A stretch of 10,398 nucleotides of DNA, taken from Bacillota bacterium. Lineage in GTDB: Bacteria > Bacillota > Clostridia > Peptostreptococcales > Anaerovoracaceae. The DNA lies in contig JAFYKS010000392.1 in assembly GCA_017537495.1 (NCBI GenBank), positions 1 to 10,398 on the forward strand, written 5' to 3'. Made by a program: the position numbers and the translations under genes. Within the stretch, counting starts at the first letter, position 1; each line of letters begins with the position of its first letter. This document shows positions 1 through 7,516 of this stretch, piece by piece. Under the pieces are notes generated by a model that saw only the letters and a program-made list of their open reading frames with translations, had not been told where the DNA came from and did not search any database.

Positions 1-1498
1 ACTTCCAGGAAGTGGTCTGTAAACTCCTTATTCTGTTCCGGATCCAGCACTTCCAGCAGTGCGGAGGCCGGGCCACCCTTGAAATCGGAGCCGATTTGTC
101 AATTTCGTCAAAGAGGAAGACCGGATTCTTAGTTCCTGCATCCTTCATGGCAGAAATAATTCTGCCCGGGATAGCACCGATATAGGTTCTTCTGTGTCCG
201 CGGATTTCCGCTTCGTCGCGTACGCCGCCCAGGGACATTCTTACGAATTCACGGCCGGTAGCACGGGCGATGGAGCGGGCGATGGATGTTTTGCCCACAC
301 CCGGAGGACCCACCAGACAGAGGATTGGCCCCTTGATACCGCGGGAAAGGTGGATTACCGCCAGATATTCCAGCACACGTTCCTTTACCTTTTCCAGACC
401 GTAATGATCCTCATTGAGAATCTTTTCAGCCTTGCGGATGTCAATATTGGTCTTGCTTTCTTTATTCCATGGCAGATCCAGAATGGTTTCCACATAGTTG
501 CGGATTACACCGCTGTCAGCCGCACTTGGAGGCAGCTTCTTGAACTTGCGGATTTCCTTCTTGACCTTTTCATCGATTTTTTCAGGCAGGTGGAGTTCTT
601 CCAGAGCCTTCAGCCATTTGTCAGCTTCTGCCTCCGCATCTTCATCCACACCCAGTTCTTCCTGGATGGCCTTCATCTGTTCTCTCAGATAATATTCCTT
701 CTGGTTGTTCTTGATGCTTTCCTGTACTTTGTCATTGATAGACTTTTCCAGGCCCAGAATGTGGTTTTCGCCTACCAGAATACGGTTCAGCACCACCAGA
801 CGTTCCTTCACATCGAAGGCTTCCAGAACTTCCTGCTTACGCGGAATGCGCACAGGCATCTGCATAATCATGGTATCTGCAAAGAGAGACGGATCTTCAA
901 TGGATGCAACGATGTCATAAGCGCTGTCCTTCAGGCCGGTGTCGAATTCCAGATACTGATCAAAATTGTCCAGTGCGGCTCTCACAAAAGCCTGGATTTC
1001 AGGGTCCTGCGGATCAGCCGGAGTGATTTCGGCCTTTTCCACGCGGGCCATGAGGAACGGTTCCTCAGCAGTCAGTTCCTTCAACACGGCACGGTAAAGA
1101 CCGTCTACCAGCACACGGACACTGTCGCCCTGGATTTTCAGCATCTGCTTAACTTTGATTACCGTACCCACCTTGTAATAATCATCAGGGGTCGGAATCA
1201 GTATATTCTCATCCATCTGGGAAGTTACGAAAAGTTCCTTTCCGTTCTTCATGGCATATTCCAGTGCCTTGATGGATTTCTCTCTTCCAATATCAAAATG
1301 CATGATGGTCTGAGGGAAAATAGTCAGACCGCGAAGAGGGATGCAGGGGAACGCAGGTAATTCAGCCGGTTCCGCATTATCTTCTTCAGCTGTGGCTTCT
1401 GCTGTATCAGTCATTTCAGCAGTTTCCGCTGTATCTTCTGCAGCATCTGCTGCTTCTTCATGCAGTTCTTCAGTAATTTTTTCTTCAAAATCGTTCAC
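1..1498 (-). pseudogene. lon: ATP-dependent protease Lon, N-terminal two thirds, frameshifted near the left edge
   Basis: Lon is a cytoplasmic AAA+ serine protease that degrades misfolded and regulatory proteins. Read on the minus strand from a GTG start, the protein is continuous for 468 residues. An acidic stretch covers residues 1-46. The LON substrate-binding domain begins near PCIPLRGLTIFPQ (about 51-63). Walker A GPPGVGKT is at 397-404, the pore motif TYIGAIPGR at 438-446, and the Walker B residues DEID at 464-467. Just after DEIDK the frame breaks. Adding one A to the AAA at 95-97 restores the family sequence IGSDFKG and [11 protein letters not shown] up to the window edge. In that restored frame the usually conserved GDPA reads GGPA (codon at 72-74). 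The proteolytic Ser-Lys domain lies outside the window. The gene follows clpX by 59 bases, as expected for tig-clpP-clpX-lon. Identity is certain. Whether the gene is truly broken or the base was lost in sequencing cannot be decided here. Confidence 0.9.
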
Positions 1499-1504
1499 TG
1501 TGTT

Positions 1505-1514
1505 CTCCTCCTTT
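1505..1514 (-). promoter_or_regulatory. Ribosome binding site that fixes the lon GTG start
   Basis: The minus strand reads AAAGGAGGAG, followed by six bases and then GTG at 1498-1496. No ATG is available near this site. The next in-frame ATG is 28 codons further on, inside the acidic segment, and has no comparable Shine-Dalgarno sequence. The GTG start is therefore preferred, which makes the acidic extension part of the protein. Confidence 0.8.
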
Positions 1515-1531
1515 CACAGTAAAATGGAACA

Positions 1532-1550
1532 AGGCAGGGCCTGCCTGCCT
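1532..1550 (-). other. Short GC-rich hairpin between clpX and lon
   Basis: On the minus strand AGGCAGG, a five-base loop CAGGC, then CCTGCCT form a perfect 7-bp stem just after the clpX stop codon. It is followed by TTGTTCCATTTT, which is a poor U tract, so full termination is unlikely. It could attenuate lon expression or act as an mRNA processing or stability element. The pairing is seen directly; the role is inferred. Confidence 0.45.
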
Positions 1551-1557
1551 CATTCTA

Positions 1558-2835
1558 TCAGGAAGCAGTTGCTTCCAGCTGTTCTGTCTCCCCACCTTCC
1601 AGAATCAGCTTTGGCTGATTTCCGTCTTCGATGGTTTCTTTCGTAATAATGCACTTTTCCACATCATCTCTGGATGGGATTTCGTACATGATTTCTGTCA
1701 TTGCTTTTTCGAAAATGCTGCGCAGACCTCTGGCGCCGGTCTTTCTTTCCAGTGCCTTTCTGGCAATGGCGCGGATTGCATCTTCTTCAATTTCCAGTTC
1801 CACATCATCCAGTGCAAAGAGCTTTCTGTACTGCTTCAGCAGTGCATTCTTCGGCTCGGTAATGATGCTTACCAGTGCGTCTTCCGTCAGGGATTCCAGT
1901 GTTACGATCACCGGCAGTCTGCCGATGAATTCCGGAATCAGACCGAACTTCAGCAGGTCTTCCGGCTGTACCAGAGTCAGCAGAGTCTTTTCATCCACCT
2001 TGGAGTTCTTCTGTTCGGAATTGAATCCGATAACCTTTTCGCCCATTCTTCTCTGGATGATCTTATCCAGTCCGTCGAATGCACCGCCGCAGATAAAGAG
2101 TACGTTGGTGGTATCAAACTGGATAAATTCCTGGTGCGGATGCTTACGTCCGCCCTGCGGAGGCACGTTGGCAACGGTGCCTTCCAGAATTTTCAGCAGT
2201 GCCTGCTGTACACCTTCACCGCTTACGTCTCTGGTAATAGACGGGTTGTCGGACTTTCTGGAAATCTTATCGATTTCGTCCACGTAGATAATGCCCTTCT
2301 GAGCCTTTTCCACGTCAAAATCCGCAGCCTGCAGCAGCTTCAGCAGAATATTTTCCACGTCTTCGCCCACATAACCGGCTTCGGTCAGTGCAGTGGCGTC
2401 AGCGATGGCAAACGGCACATCCAGAATCTTTGCCAGAGTCTGGGCCAGTAATGTTTTGCCGGATCCGGTCGGTCCGATCATGACGATGTTGCTCTTCTGC
2501 AGTTCAACCTCGTCTTCTCTGGACATCTTCGGATTGTTGATTCTCTTATAGTGATTATATACTGCAACAGCCAATGCTCTCTTGGCAGCGTCCTGACCGA
2601 TTACATAATCAGACAGAGTCTGTGTGATTTCCTTTGGCTTCGGCAGCTTGTAGGCTGCGTCTTCCTTTGGTGCACCGTTTCCGTCGGAAATATCATCATT
2701 GATGATTTCCAGACAGAGATTTACACACTCATCACAGATGTAAACGCCGGAACCTGCTACCAGGCGCTTTACCTGGCTCTGCGGCTTGCCGCAGAAGGAA
2801 CACTTCAGCTGTTTGTTTTCATCGTATTTGCTCAT
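1558..2835 (-). CDS. clpX: ClpX, ATP-dependent unfoldase subunit of the Clp protease
   Basis: ClpX is a hexameric AAA+ unfoldase that recognises tagged proteins and threads them into ClpP. The 425-residue protein has the usual family length and all key elements. The zinc-binding domain has C12, C15, C34 and C37. Walker A GPTGSGKT is at 121-128, the GYVGED pore-1 loop at 154-159, Walker B YVDEID at 184-189 and the RKH loop at 230-232. The IGF loop that docks on ClpP is at 269-271, the arginine finger is R306 in EFIGR, and sensor-2 GARGLR is at 367-372. The ATG is preceded by AAAGGGGG at six bases. It starts 17 bases after the clpP stop codon, so the two are surely cotranscribed. Nothing is missing or unusual. 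Confidence 0.98.
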   Translation of the reverse strand: MSKYDENKQLKCSFCGKPQSQVKRLVAGSGVYICDECVNLCLEIINDDISDGNGAPKEDAAYKLPKPKEITQTLSDYVIGQDAAKRALAVAVYNHYKRINNPKMSREDEVELQKSNIVMIGPTGSGKTLLAQTLAKILDVPFAIADATALTEAGYVGEDVENILLKLLQAADFDVEKAQKGIIYVDEIDKISRKSDNPSITRDVSGEGVQQALLKILEGTVANVPPQGGRKHPHQEFIQFDTTNVLFICGGAFDGLDKIIQRRMGEKVIGFNSEQKNSKVDEKTLLTLVQPEDLLKFGLIPEFIGRLPVIVTLESLTEDALVSIITEPKNALLKQYRKLFALDDVELEIEEDAIRAIARKALERKTGARGLRSIFEKAMTEIMYEIPSRDDVEKCIITKETIEDGNQPKLILEGGETEQLEATAS

Positions 2836-2852
2836 TCTTTTCCCCCTTTAGA

Positions 2853-3434
2853 TTATCTGGACTGAATCACACGGTCTACCAGGCCGTATTCTGCAGCTTC
2901 CGCTGCCCCCATGAAATTGTCACGGTCGGTGTCACGTTCAATCACTGCCAGATCCTGACCGGTGTTTGCCGCCAGAATCTTATTCAGCTTATCTCTTGTC
3001 TTCAGGATCCATTCGGCATGGATTTTAATATCCTCTGCCTGTCCATTTACCCCGCCAAGCGGCTGATGAATCATGATTTCAGCATTTGGCAGTGCAAAAC
3101 GCTTGCCCTTCGTTCCGGAGGACAGCAGGAATGCACCCATGCTGGCAGCCATACCAATACAGATGGTAGATACATCCGGCTTGATATACTGCATGGTGTC
3201 ATAGATTGCCATGCCGGCAGTTACAGAACCGCCCGGGCTGTTGATGTAGATACAGATATCCTTTTCACTGTCTTCTGCTTCCAGGAACAGCAGCTGTGCC
3301 ACAACCAGGCTTGCCACATGTTCATCAATCTGTTCGCCGATAAAAATGATTCTGTCCTTTAACAGTCTGGAATAAATATCGTAAGACCGCTCCCCTCTGC
3401 TGGTCTGTTCAACTACATATGGTACTAATGCCAT
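2853..3434 (-). CDS. clpP: ClpP, proteolytic subunit of the Clp protease
   Basis: ClpP is a serine peptidase that forms a double heptameric barrel in the cytoplasm and degrades substrates delivered by ClpX or other Clp ATPases. At 193 residues it has normal length. The catalytic triad is visible: S98 in GMAASMGA, H123 in MIHQP and D172 in DTDRDNFM. The oxyanion/strand motif INSPGGSV is at 65-71. The N-terminus ([25 protein letters not shown]) is the typical axial-loop sequence. The start is supported by TGAGGGG eight bases upstream of the ATG. It lies between tig and clpX. I see no CtsR-like direct repeat or CIRCE inverted repeat in the 119-base gap upstream, so stress control by those repressors is not evident here. 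Confidence 0.98.
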   Translation of the reverse strand: MALVPYVVEQTSRGERSYDIYSRLLKDRIIFIGEQIDEHVASLVVAQLLFLEAEDSEKDICIYINSPGGSVTAGMAIYDTMQYIKPDVSTICIGMAASMGAFLLSSGTKGKRFALPNAEIMIHQPLGGVNGQAEDIKIHAEWILKTRDKLNKILAANTGQDLAVIERDTDRDNFMGAAEAAEYGLVDRVIQSR

Positions 3435-3469
3435 GATTGATACCCCTCACTTTCTTTCGGTATTTTTTA

Positions 3470-3503
3470 GAAGCCGGGCAGTCTCTTCTGCCCGCCCGGC
3501 TTC
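3470..3503 (-). other. Strong GC-rich hairpin between tig and clpP, without a U tract
   Basis: On the minus strand GAAGCCGGGC pairs with GCCCGGCTTC (10 bp, 14-base loop). A second fold is possible in which GGGCAG pairs with CTGCCC around AAGAGA, with outer GAAGCC/GGCTTC pairs and a GGGC bulge. The 3' side is TAAAAAATACC, so it lacks the U run of an intrinsic terminator in either direction. It may set the tig/clpP transcript ratio by processing or protection of ends. That role is inferred. Confidence 0.6.
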
Positions 3504-3553
3504 CTAATGTACTGTTAGTATTTACTTTTATCTGATTTCTGATACGCTCAATA

Positions 3554-4834
3554 CTACTTGATTACAGCGTTTTCGAACAGAACTTCGATTGCCTTCTTGG
3601 ACTTCAGGTCCTTAACCAGGTACTGCATCATGTCTTCACCCAGCAGTTCTCTTACCTTGTCAGCAGTCATCTGATACTGAACAGCCATAACCTTCAGTTC
3701 TTCTTCTACTTCTTCTTCGGATACTTCGATAGCTTCTGCTGCAGCTACGCCTGCGATAACCAGTCTGGTCTTAACAGCCTTTTCAGCTTCTGGTCTCAGT
3801 TCATCCAGGAAGTCGCCCATTGCCTTACCGGTGAATTCCAGGTACTGCTTGATGGACAGACCCTGGTAGCTCAGCTGCTGGTTCAGTTCCTGAACGCTTC
3901 TGTCCAGTTCGTCCTTGATCATTACTTCAGGGATTTCAACTTCAGTTGCTTCTACCAGCTTACCCAGTACAGCGTCCTTCATCTGGTTTTCAGCACCAGC
4001 CTTAGCGTACTTTTCCAGCTTTTCTCTTTCGGAAGCCTTCAGTTCGTCCAGAGTGTCGAAGCCCAGGTCTGCAGCGAATTCATCGTCCAGTGCAGGAACC
4101 TGCTTTTCCTTAACCTGGTGTACGTGGCACTTGAATACTGCTTCCTTGCCAGCCAGGTCAGGTGCGTGGTATTCTTCAGGGAAAGTAACAACTACGTCCT
4201 TATCTTCGCCTGCAGCTACGCCAACCAGCTGTTCTTCGAAACCAGGGATGAACATCTGGGAACCCAGAGTCAGTTCCTGTTCCAGAGCAGTGCCGCCTTC
4301 GAACTGTTCTTCACCTACGAAACCAGCGTAGTCCAGAACCAGAGTGTCGCCTTCCTGAGCTGCTCTTTCAACGGAAACGATTCTAGCGTTTCTTTCCTGC
4401 TGCTGCTTCAGGTTATTTTCAACGTCTTCGTCCTTTACTTCGTTTTCAATCTTTTCGATTTCGATGCCCTTGTAGTTCTTAACTTCTACAACTGGAGCAA
4501 CTGCTACAGTGATAGTAACAGTGAAGCCTTCACCCTTCTTTAATTCAGAGAATTCAGCTCTTGGAGAATCGATCAGATCCAGATCCAGTTCCTTTACTGC
4601 AGCTTCGTAGTTACCTCTCAGCAGTTCATCGATTGCGTCTTCGAAGAAGATACCTTCGCCGAAGTGCTTTTCGATAATGCTTCTAGGAGCCTTACCCTTA
4701 CGGAAACCAGGGATTTCAATCTTACCCTTCTGAGCCTGGTAAACCTTAACCTGAGCCTGGTCGAATTCTTCTGCAGTGAATTCCATAGTAAACTTTACAT
4801 CATTCTTTTCTCTAGAAATAAATGTTGCCTTCAT
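3554..4834 (-). CDS. tig: Trigger factor, ribosome-associated chaperone and peptidyl-prolyl isomerase
   Basis: Trigger factor binds ribosomal protein L23 at the exit tunnel and shields nascent chains. The 426-residue protein has the standard three parts: N-terminal ribosome-binding domain (about 1-112) with the signature GFRKGKAPR at 43-51, an FKBP-like isomerase domain (about 150-245; GDTLVLDYAGF opens it), and the helical C-terminal chaperone arms ending in EVLFENAVIK. AGGAGG lies ten bases before the ATG, and a good promoter is about 60-90 bases upstream. Codon use is strongly skewed (AAG for Lys, and GCT, GTT, GGT and CAG repeatedly), more so than in dapB or the ECF genes, as expected for a highly expressed protein. 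It is the first gene of the tig-clpP-clpX-lon run. Confidence 0.98.
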   Translation of the reverse strand: MKATFISREKNDVKFTMEFTAEEFDQAQVKVYQAQKGKIEIPGFRKGKAPRSIIEKHFGEGIFFEDAIDELLRGNYEAAVKELDLDLIDSPRAEFSELKKGEGFTVTITVAVAPVVEVKNYKGIEIEKIENEVKDEDVENNLKQQQERNARIVSVERAAQEGDTLVLDYAGFVGEEQFEGGTALEQELTLGSQMFIPGFEEQLVGVAAGEDKDVVVTFPEEYHAPDLAGKEAVFKCHVHQVKEKQVPALDDEFAADLGFDTLDELKASEREKLEKYAKAGAENQMKDAVLGKLVEATEVEIPEVMIKDELDRSVQELNQQLSYQGLSIKQYLEFTGKAMGDFLDELRPEAEKAVKTRLVIAGVAAAEAIEVSEEEVEEELKVMAVQYQMTADKVRELLGEDMMQYLVKDLKSKKAIEVLFENAVIK

Positions 4835-4892
4835 TTAAAAAATTCCTCCTGATTATATAAAACATTGTTTTTAACTAAGACAATTACAGTAC

Positions 4893-4921
4893 ATTATAAC
4901 TCGTTTTCTCTATAAAGTAAA
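4893..4921 (-). promoter_or_regulatory. Sigma-A-type promoter for the tig-clpP-clpX-lon operon
   Basis: On the minus strand TTTACT (4916-4921), a 17-base spacer and a perfect TATAAT (4893-4898) give a start of transcription near 4886, about 50 bases before the tig ATG. The promoter lies directly after the upstream terminators. Its position, spacing and -10 match support it; no operator for a known stress repressor was seen beside it. Confidence 0.75.
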
Positions 4922-4945
4922 GAAAAAAGCAGAGATTTCACCTCT
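4921..4945 (-). terminator. Possible second, weak terminator before tig
   Basis: On the minus strand AGAG, a seven-base loop GTGAAAT and CTCT form a short stem, extendable by an inner G-T pair, followed by GC and a TTTTTT run. The stem is weak, so it may only back up the strong terminator just upstream. Its U run touches the -35 box of the tig promoter. Confidence 0.4.
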
Positions 4946-4970
4946 TTTTCACTTATTTTTGTATGAAATA

Positions 4971-5014
4971 AAAGAAAAAACTGCCTCTTTCCTGTAAAAA
5001 AGGAAAAAAGCAGT
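4971..5014 (-). terminator. Intrinsic terminator after the CYTH gene
   Basis: On the minus strand ACTGCTTTTTTCC pairs with GGAAAGAGGCAGT (13 pairs including two G-U) around a nine-base loop, and is followed by TTTTTTCTTT. It starts ten bases after the CYTH stop codon. This is a convincing Rho-independent terminator that separates the upstream genes from the tig operon. Confidence 0.88.
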
Positions 5015-5024
5015 CAATTTTTCT

Positions 5025-5651
5025 TTATTCTGTGAAACCGAGAAGTTCCAGTCCTCTCTGATACTTGCTCTGATTGCCCGGTTTCAGATTGTATTTGGCA
5101 GCCAGTTCATTTCCCAGTGCGATCATATCCTCCTGGTCTCCGGAGTACAGTTCTACTTCCACTTCGGAAATCTGTGCATTGCCTCCGGTAGTGCGGATTT
5201 CCCCTTGGTCACAGGAAACTACGCTGATGGACTTACCAGTGTCCACGTGAATCTGTCTGCGTACAAACTCCATTTCCATCACTGGAACCAGCGTGCGTCC
5301 GCCGGCAGCTTCATAAATCTCATCATAAATTTCACTGCCTCTGAAAATATCCACGTTCGGTGCTGCCGCAAATTCTTCATTTACGGTTACATTCAGTTCG
5401 CCGCGCTGATGCAGTCCATCTACTGCGCCGCCGCCCCATTTCATGGTAGCCACCGGCAGAACATCTTCATAACGGACACGGAATGCAAACTGCTTTCTCA
5501 GCAGTGCCTTGTCTTCCGTATCATAATATACGGCCTTCATCGGAATTGTTTCCACTTCCGCTTCATCTGACATCTTCATCAGATGAGCATCCTGAAGAAT
5601 CCGTTCTCTGGTAAATTCATCTTCCACCAGATACTTTAATTCGATTTCCAT
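5025..5651 (-). CDS. CYTH-domain protein, probable inorganic triphosphatase
   Basis: CYTH (triphosphate tunnel metalloenzyme) proteins form a beta tunnel that binds triphosphates with divalent metal. Bacterial members usually hydrolyse inorganic tripolyphosphate, and a few are class IV adenylate cyclases. The 208-residue protein begins with the hallmark ExExK motif (E2, E4, K6 in MEIELKYLV). It also shows YYDTEDKALL at 42-51, paired arginines R58 and R60, K71, E85, R131/R132, a late acidic strand SEVEVEL at 162-168, and SKYQRGL at 195-201. These are the usual tunnel-lining charges, and no extra CHAD domain is attached. GGAG lies eight bases before the ATG. It follows dapB by 85 bases with no convincing promoter, so cotranscription with dapB is possible. 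The substrate is not determined by sequence. Confidence 0.85.
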   Translation of the reverse strand: MEIELKYLVEDEFTRERILQDAHLMKMSDEAEVETIPMKAVYYDTEDKALLRKQFAFRVRYEDVLPVATMKWGGGAVDGLHQRGELNVTVNEEFAAAPNVDIFRGSEIYDEIYEAAGGRTLVPVMEMEFVRRQIHVDTGKSISVVSCDQGEIRTTGGNAQISEVEVELYSGDQEDMIALGNELAAKYNLKPGNQSKYQRGLELLGFTE

Positions 5652-5736
5652 CTTTTTATCTCCATTGTATTCTTAGCACATTCTTAACATTATGCAAGTT
5701 TTCATCTTACTGTTTTACCACAATTTGGCCGTTTCG

Positions 5737-6368
5737 TCAATCATTCAAAAGATTTTTCCCTGCCTCCAGTGCACCAATGGCGAAAATTTTCTTCGAAAGT
5801 GCCGTATGACGTACCTCTACCACTTCGTCTTCCATGGCAAAGTACACCGTATGTTCTCCATACACAGTCCCCATACGCAGACTCTGCACCACAGTTTCAT
5901 CTTCCGGATTCAGTCCCAGAATCCTGCACAGAGATCTGGCGGTTCCACTTGGGGCATCCTTTTTCTTCGTATGGTGAACCTCCGTCAGGCGGATATCGCA
6001 GTCATCTCCGGCTGTCTCGGAACCAAGCCTGCAGAGTTCCGTCATGATGCGGATTCCTCTGGAATAGTTACTGCTGCGGTCCACCGGACAGATTTTTCCA
6101 GCAGTTTTACCAGGGTTTCCTGCTGCGGTCCGTATCCTGTGGTTGCAATCACCACGGGGATTCCTCCGCCCTGCCGCCGGCAGTAATCATAAATTCCTTC
6201 CAGTGCATCGGGATGGCTGAAATCAATAATCAGATCCAGCCTTTCTTCCGGCCAGCATCCCGGCTCTGTGGGTTCTATCATATGTATCCGGCTGAAAGTA
6301 CCTTCTTCCAGCGCATGTGCTGCCATGGTTCTTCCCATGGCTCCCGTTCCTACAATTCCCAGTTTCAT
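5737..6368 (-). pseudogene. dapB: 4-hydroxy-tetrahydrodipicolinate reductase, short form, split by a one-base deletion
   Basis: DapB reduces 4-hydroxy-tetrahydrodipicolinate with NAD(P)H in the diaminopimelate/lysine pathway. As read, the first frame (from 6368) gives 108 residues and stops at 6042. A second frame (5737-6084) gives the rest. Adding one C near 6086-6087 joins them into a 210-residue protein reading EKSVPVDRSSNYSRGI across the repair. The joined protein has the nucleotide-binding GTGAMG (7-12), DFSHP (49-53), ATTG (75-78), the HH pair 132-133 with following lysines, DAPSGTA (138-144), and a C-terminal GEHTVYF and HTALSKKIFAIGAL. It is shorter than the common 240-270 residues. 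AAGGAGGT lies eight bases before the ATG. Both halves keep clean family sequence, so the lesion is recent or is a sequencing error. No slippery heptamer suggests programmed frameshifting. Confidence 0.9.
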
Positions 6369-6373
6369 GGCAA

Positions 6374-6394
6374 AATACCTCCTTAAAAGGTATT
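6374..6394 (-). promoter_or_regulatory. Hairpin holding the dapB ribosome binding site
   Basis: On the minus strand AATACCT, a seven-base loop TTTAAGG and AGGTATT form a perfect 7-bp stem. The Shine-Dalgarno sequence AAGGAGGT (6377-6384) is half in the loop and half in the 3' arm, five bases before the start codon. Pairing would hinder ribosome access, so translational control (for example by temperature or a binding protein) is possible. The structure is seen; the control is inferred. Confidence 0.5.
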
Positions 6395-6427
6395 CTATGC
6401 ATCAAACTGTGCCGGAATTCTCCGGTT

Positions 6428-7210
6428 TTAGAAAAAAACGTCAGTAGCCAGCTTGACCAGAATCATCACCAGCACCACGATGAGCATCGGACGGATGAAT
6501 TTTGCACCGCGGGCAATGGCAAGGCGGGAACCCACCTGACCGCCCAGAATGCAGAATACCGCACCAGGCACTGCCAGCTTCCACATTACAGTGCCTGCCA
6601 GTGCAAAGGTAATAGCAGACGCCACGTTGGATGCCAGATTGAGCATTTTGGCATTTCCGGAAGCAGTACGCAGATCGTACTTCATAAGCAGGCAGTATGC
6701 AATAATTGCAAAAGTACCGGTTCCCGGACCAATCATTCCGTCATAAAAACCGATGAAAAGACCGATGCATGCGGCGAAAATCAGACGCTTATTCCGTGGA
6801 ACATCTCCGGAAAAATTCTCGTCAGACAGATTCCGTTTAGACAAGATAATCACCGCCGCCACAGGAAGCACAAAGACGATAACCTTCTTCAGTACCGCAT
6901 CGTCGATATGCAGGGCCGCCGTGGAACCGCAGGCCGCTCCCATAAAGGAGAAAGCTGCAGAAATCACTGCCATACGCCAGTCCAGCACCCCGTTCTTCAT
7001 GTAGTTAATGGTAGCCATTAAGGTACCGCAGGATGCGGAAAGTTTATTGCTTCCCAGTGCATAGTGAGCCGGCAGGCCGGTCAGCAGATACGCAGGCAGG
7101 GAAATCAGGCCGCCGCCTCCGGCGATGGCATCGATAAAGCTTGATAAAAACAGCAGTCCGAATAAAAGCACCAGACTGCCGGCTGTAATTGTTTCGTAGC
7201 TGAATTCCAT
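6428..7210 (-). CDS. TSUP-family (TauE/SafE-like) membrane permease
   Basis: TSUP permeases move small anions such as sulfite, sulfonates or related organic acids across the inner membrane. The 260-residue protein is strongly hydrophobic, with about seven to eight predicted membrane segments. It carries the two family half-repeats: FIDAIAGGGGLISLP near 25-39 followed by ALGSNKLSA (51-59), and FYDGMIGPGTGTF near 155-167 followed by TASGNAKMLNLASN (182-195). Length is normal. The ATG is 16 bases after the stop of the cysteine-rich gene and has only a weak Shine-Dalgarno sequence (CGAAGAC), so translation may be coupled to that gene. A small 5-bp hairpin (6412-6425) follows the stop codon without a U run, so read-through into dapB is likely. 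Substrate unknown; transport of a sulfur compound is only a family-level guess. Confidence 0.88.
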   Translation of the reverse strand: MEFSYETITAGSLVLLFGLLFLSSFIDAIAGGGGLISLPAYLLTGLPAHYALGSNKLSASCGTLMATINYMKNGVLDWRMAVISAAFSFMGAACGSTAALHIDDAVLKKVIVFVLPVAAVIILSKRNLSDENFSGDVPRNKRLIFAACIGLFIGFYDGMIGPGTGTFAIIAYCLLMKYDLRTASGNAKMLNLASNVASAITFALAGTVMWKLAVPGAVFCILGGQVGSRLAIARGAKFIRPMLIVVLVMILVKLATDVFF

Positions 7211-7226
7211 GAGTCTTCGTACCGTC

Positions 7227-7502
7227 TTACTTCTTTCTTGCCAGTTCCATCAGTTCGCCGTACTTGCTCATTACATGGTCATAGCCCTTATCTTTCACAT
7301 GCGGTACACGGCAGCCGGAGCAGTCCTTGATACCGTTTTCCAGATAGTTGTAGTTACCGCCGCAGTTTTCGCCCAGAGCATAGAGCGGGCAGTAGCAGAA
7401 CAGGCAGTTGAAGGTTTCCGGATGCTGTGTCGGATGGCAAGGGAAAAATTCGCACTCCTTGTGCTGCGTGAATTTATAATTTTCGGTCTTGATTTCGTTC
7501 AT
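7227..7502 (-). CDS. Small cysteine-rich protein, probable metal-binding (Cys-rich small domain family)
   Basis: The 91-residue soluble protein has eight cysteines (17, 22, 33, 36, 38, 47, 61, 64) and several histidines (14, 23, 27, 68, 76). The core reads FPCHP, then FNCLFCYCPLY, then NCGG, then KDCSGC and PH. I recognise this as the Pfam cysteine-rich small domain (PF04071), a family thought to bind metal but with no established function. I recall such genes near cobalamin or metal-transport genes, which would fit the ECF neighbour, but I cannot verify that here. The start is firm: AGGAGGAG lies six bases before the ATG. A near-consensus promoter stands just upstream, so it can be expressed apart from the ECF operon. 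The TSUP permease gene follows after 16 bases. The C-terminal third (about 70-91) is charged and helical. Confidence 0.85.
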   Translation of the reverse strand: MNEIKTENYKFTQHKECEFFPCHPTQHPETFNCLFCYCPLYALGENCGGNYNYLENGIKDCSGCRVPHVKDKGYDHVMSKYGELMELARKK

Positions 7503-7516
7503 TTCTTTCTCCTCCT

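Noticed and set aside
194..1360. Long open frame on the plus strand (388 codons)
   Set aside because: It lies fully antisense to lon, has no Shine-Dalgarno sequence and no recognisable domain; it reflects the codon use of lon on the other strand.
3435..3553. CtsR or HrcA (CIRCE) operator upstream of clpP or tig
   Set aside because: No matching direct heptad repeat or TTAGCACTC-type inverted repeat is present there or at 4835-4970.
4840..4858. TATATAAT just before the tig ribosome binding site as a promoter
   Set aside because: No -35-like hexamer lies at 16-19 bases upstream, and transcription would start within the Shine-Dalgarno sequence.
5652..5736. Possible promoter for the CYTH gene (CATAAT, TACAAT)
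   Set aside because: No -35 box at suitable distance for either; the 85-base gap shows nothing else convincing.
95..6087. Programmed ribosomal frameshifting in lon and dapB
   Set aside because: Neither site has a slippery heptamer or downstream pseudoknot, and neither gene is known for recoding.
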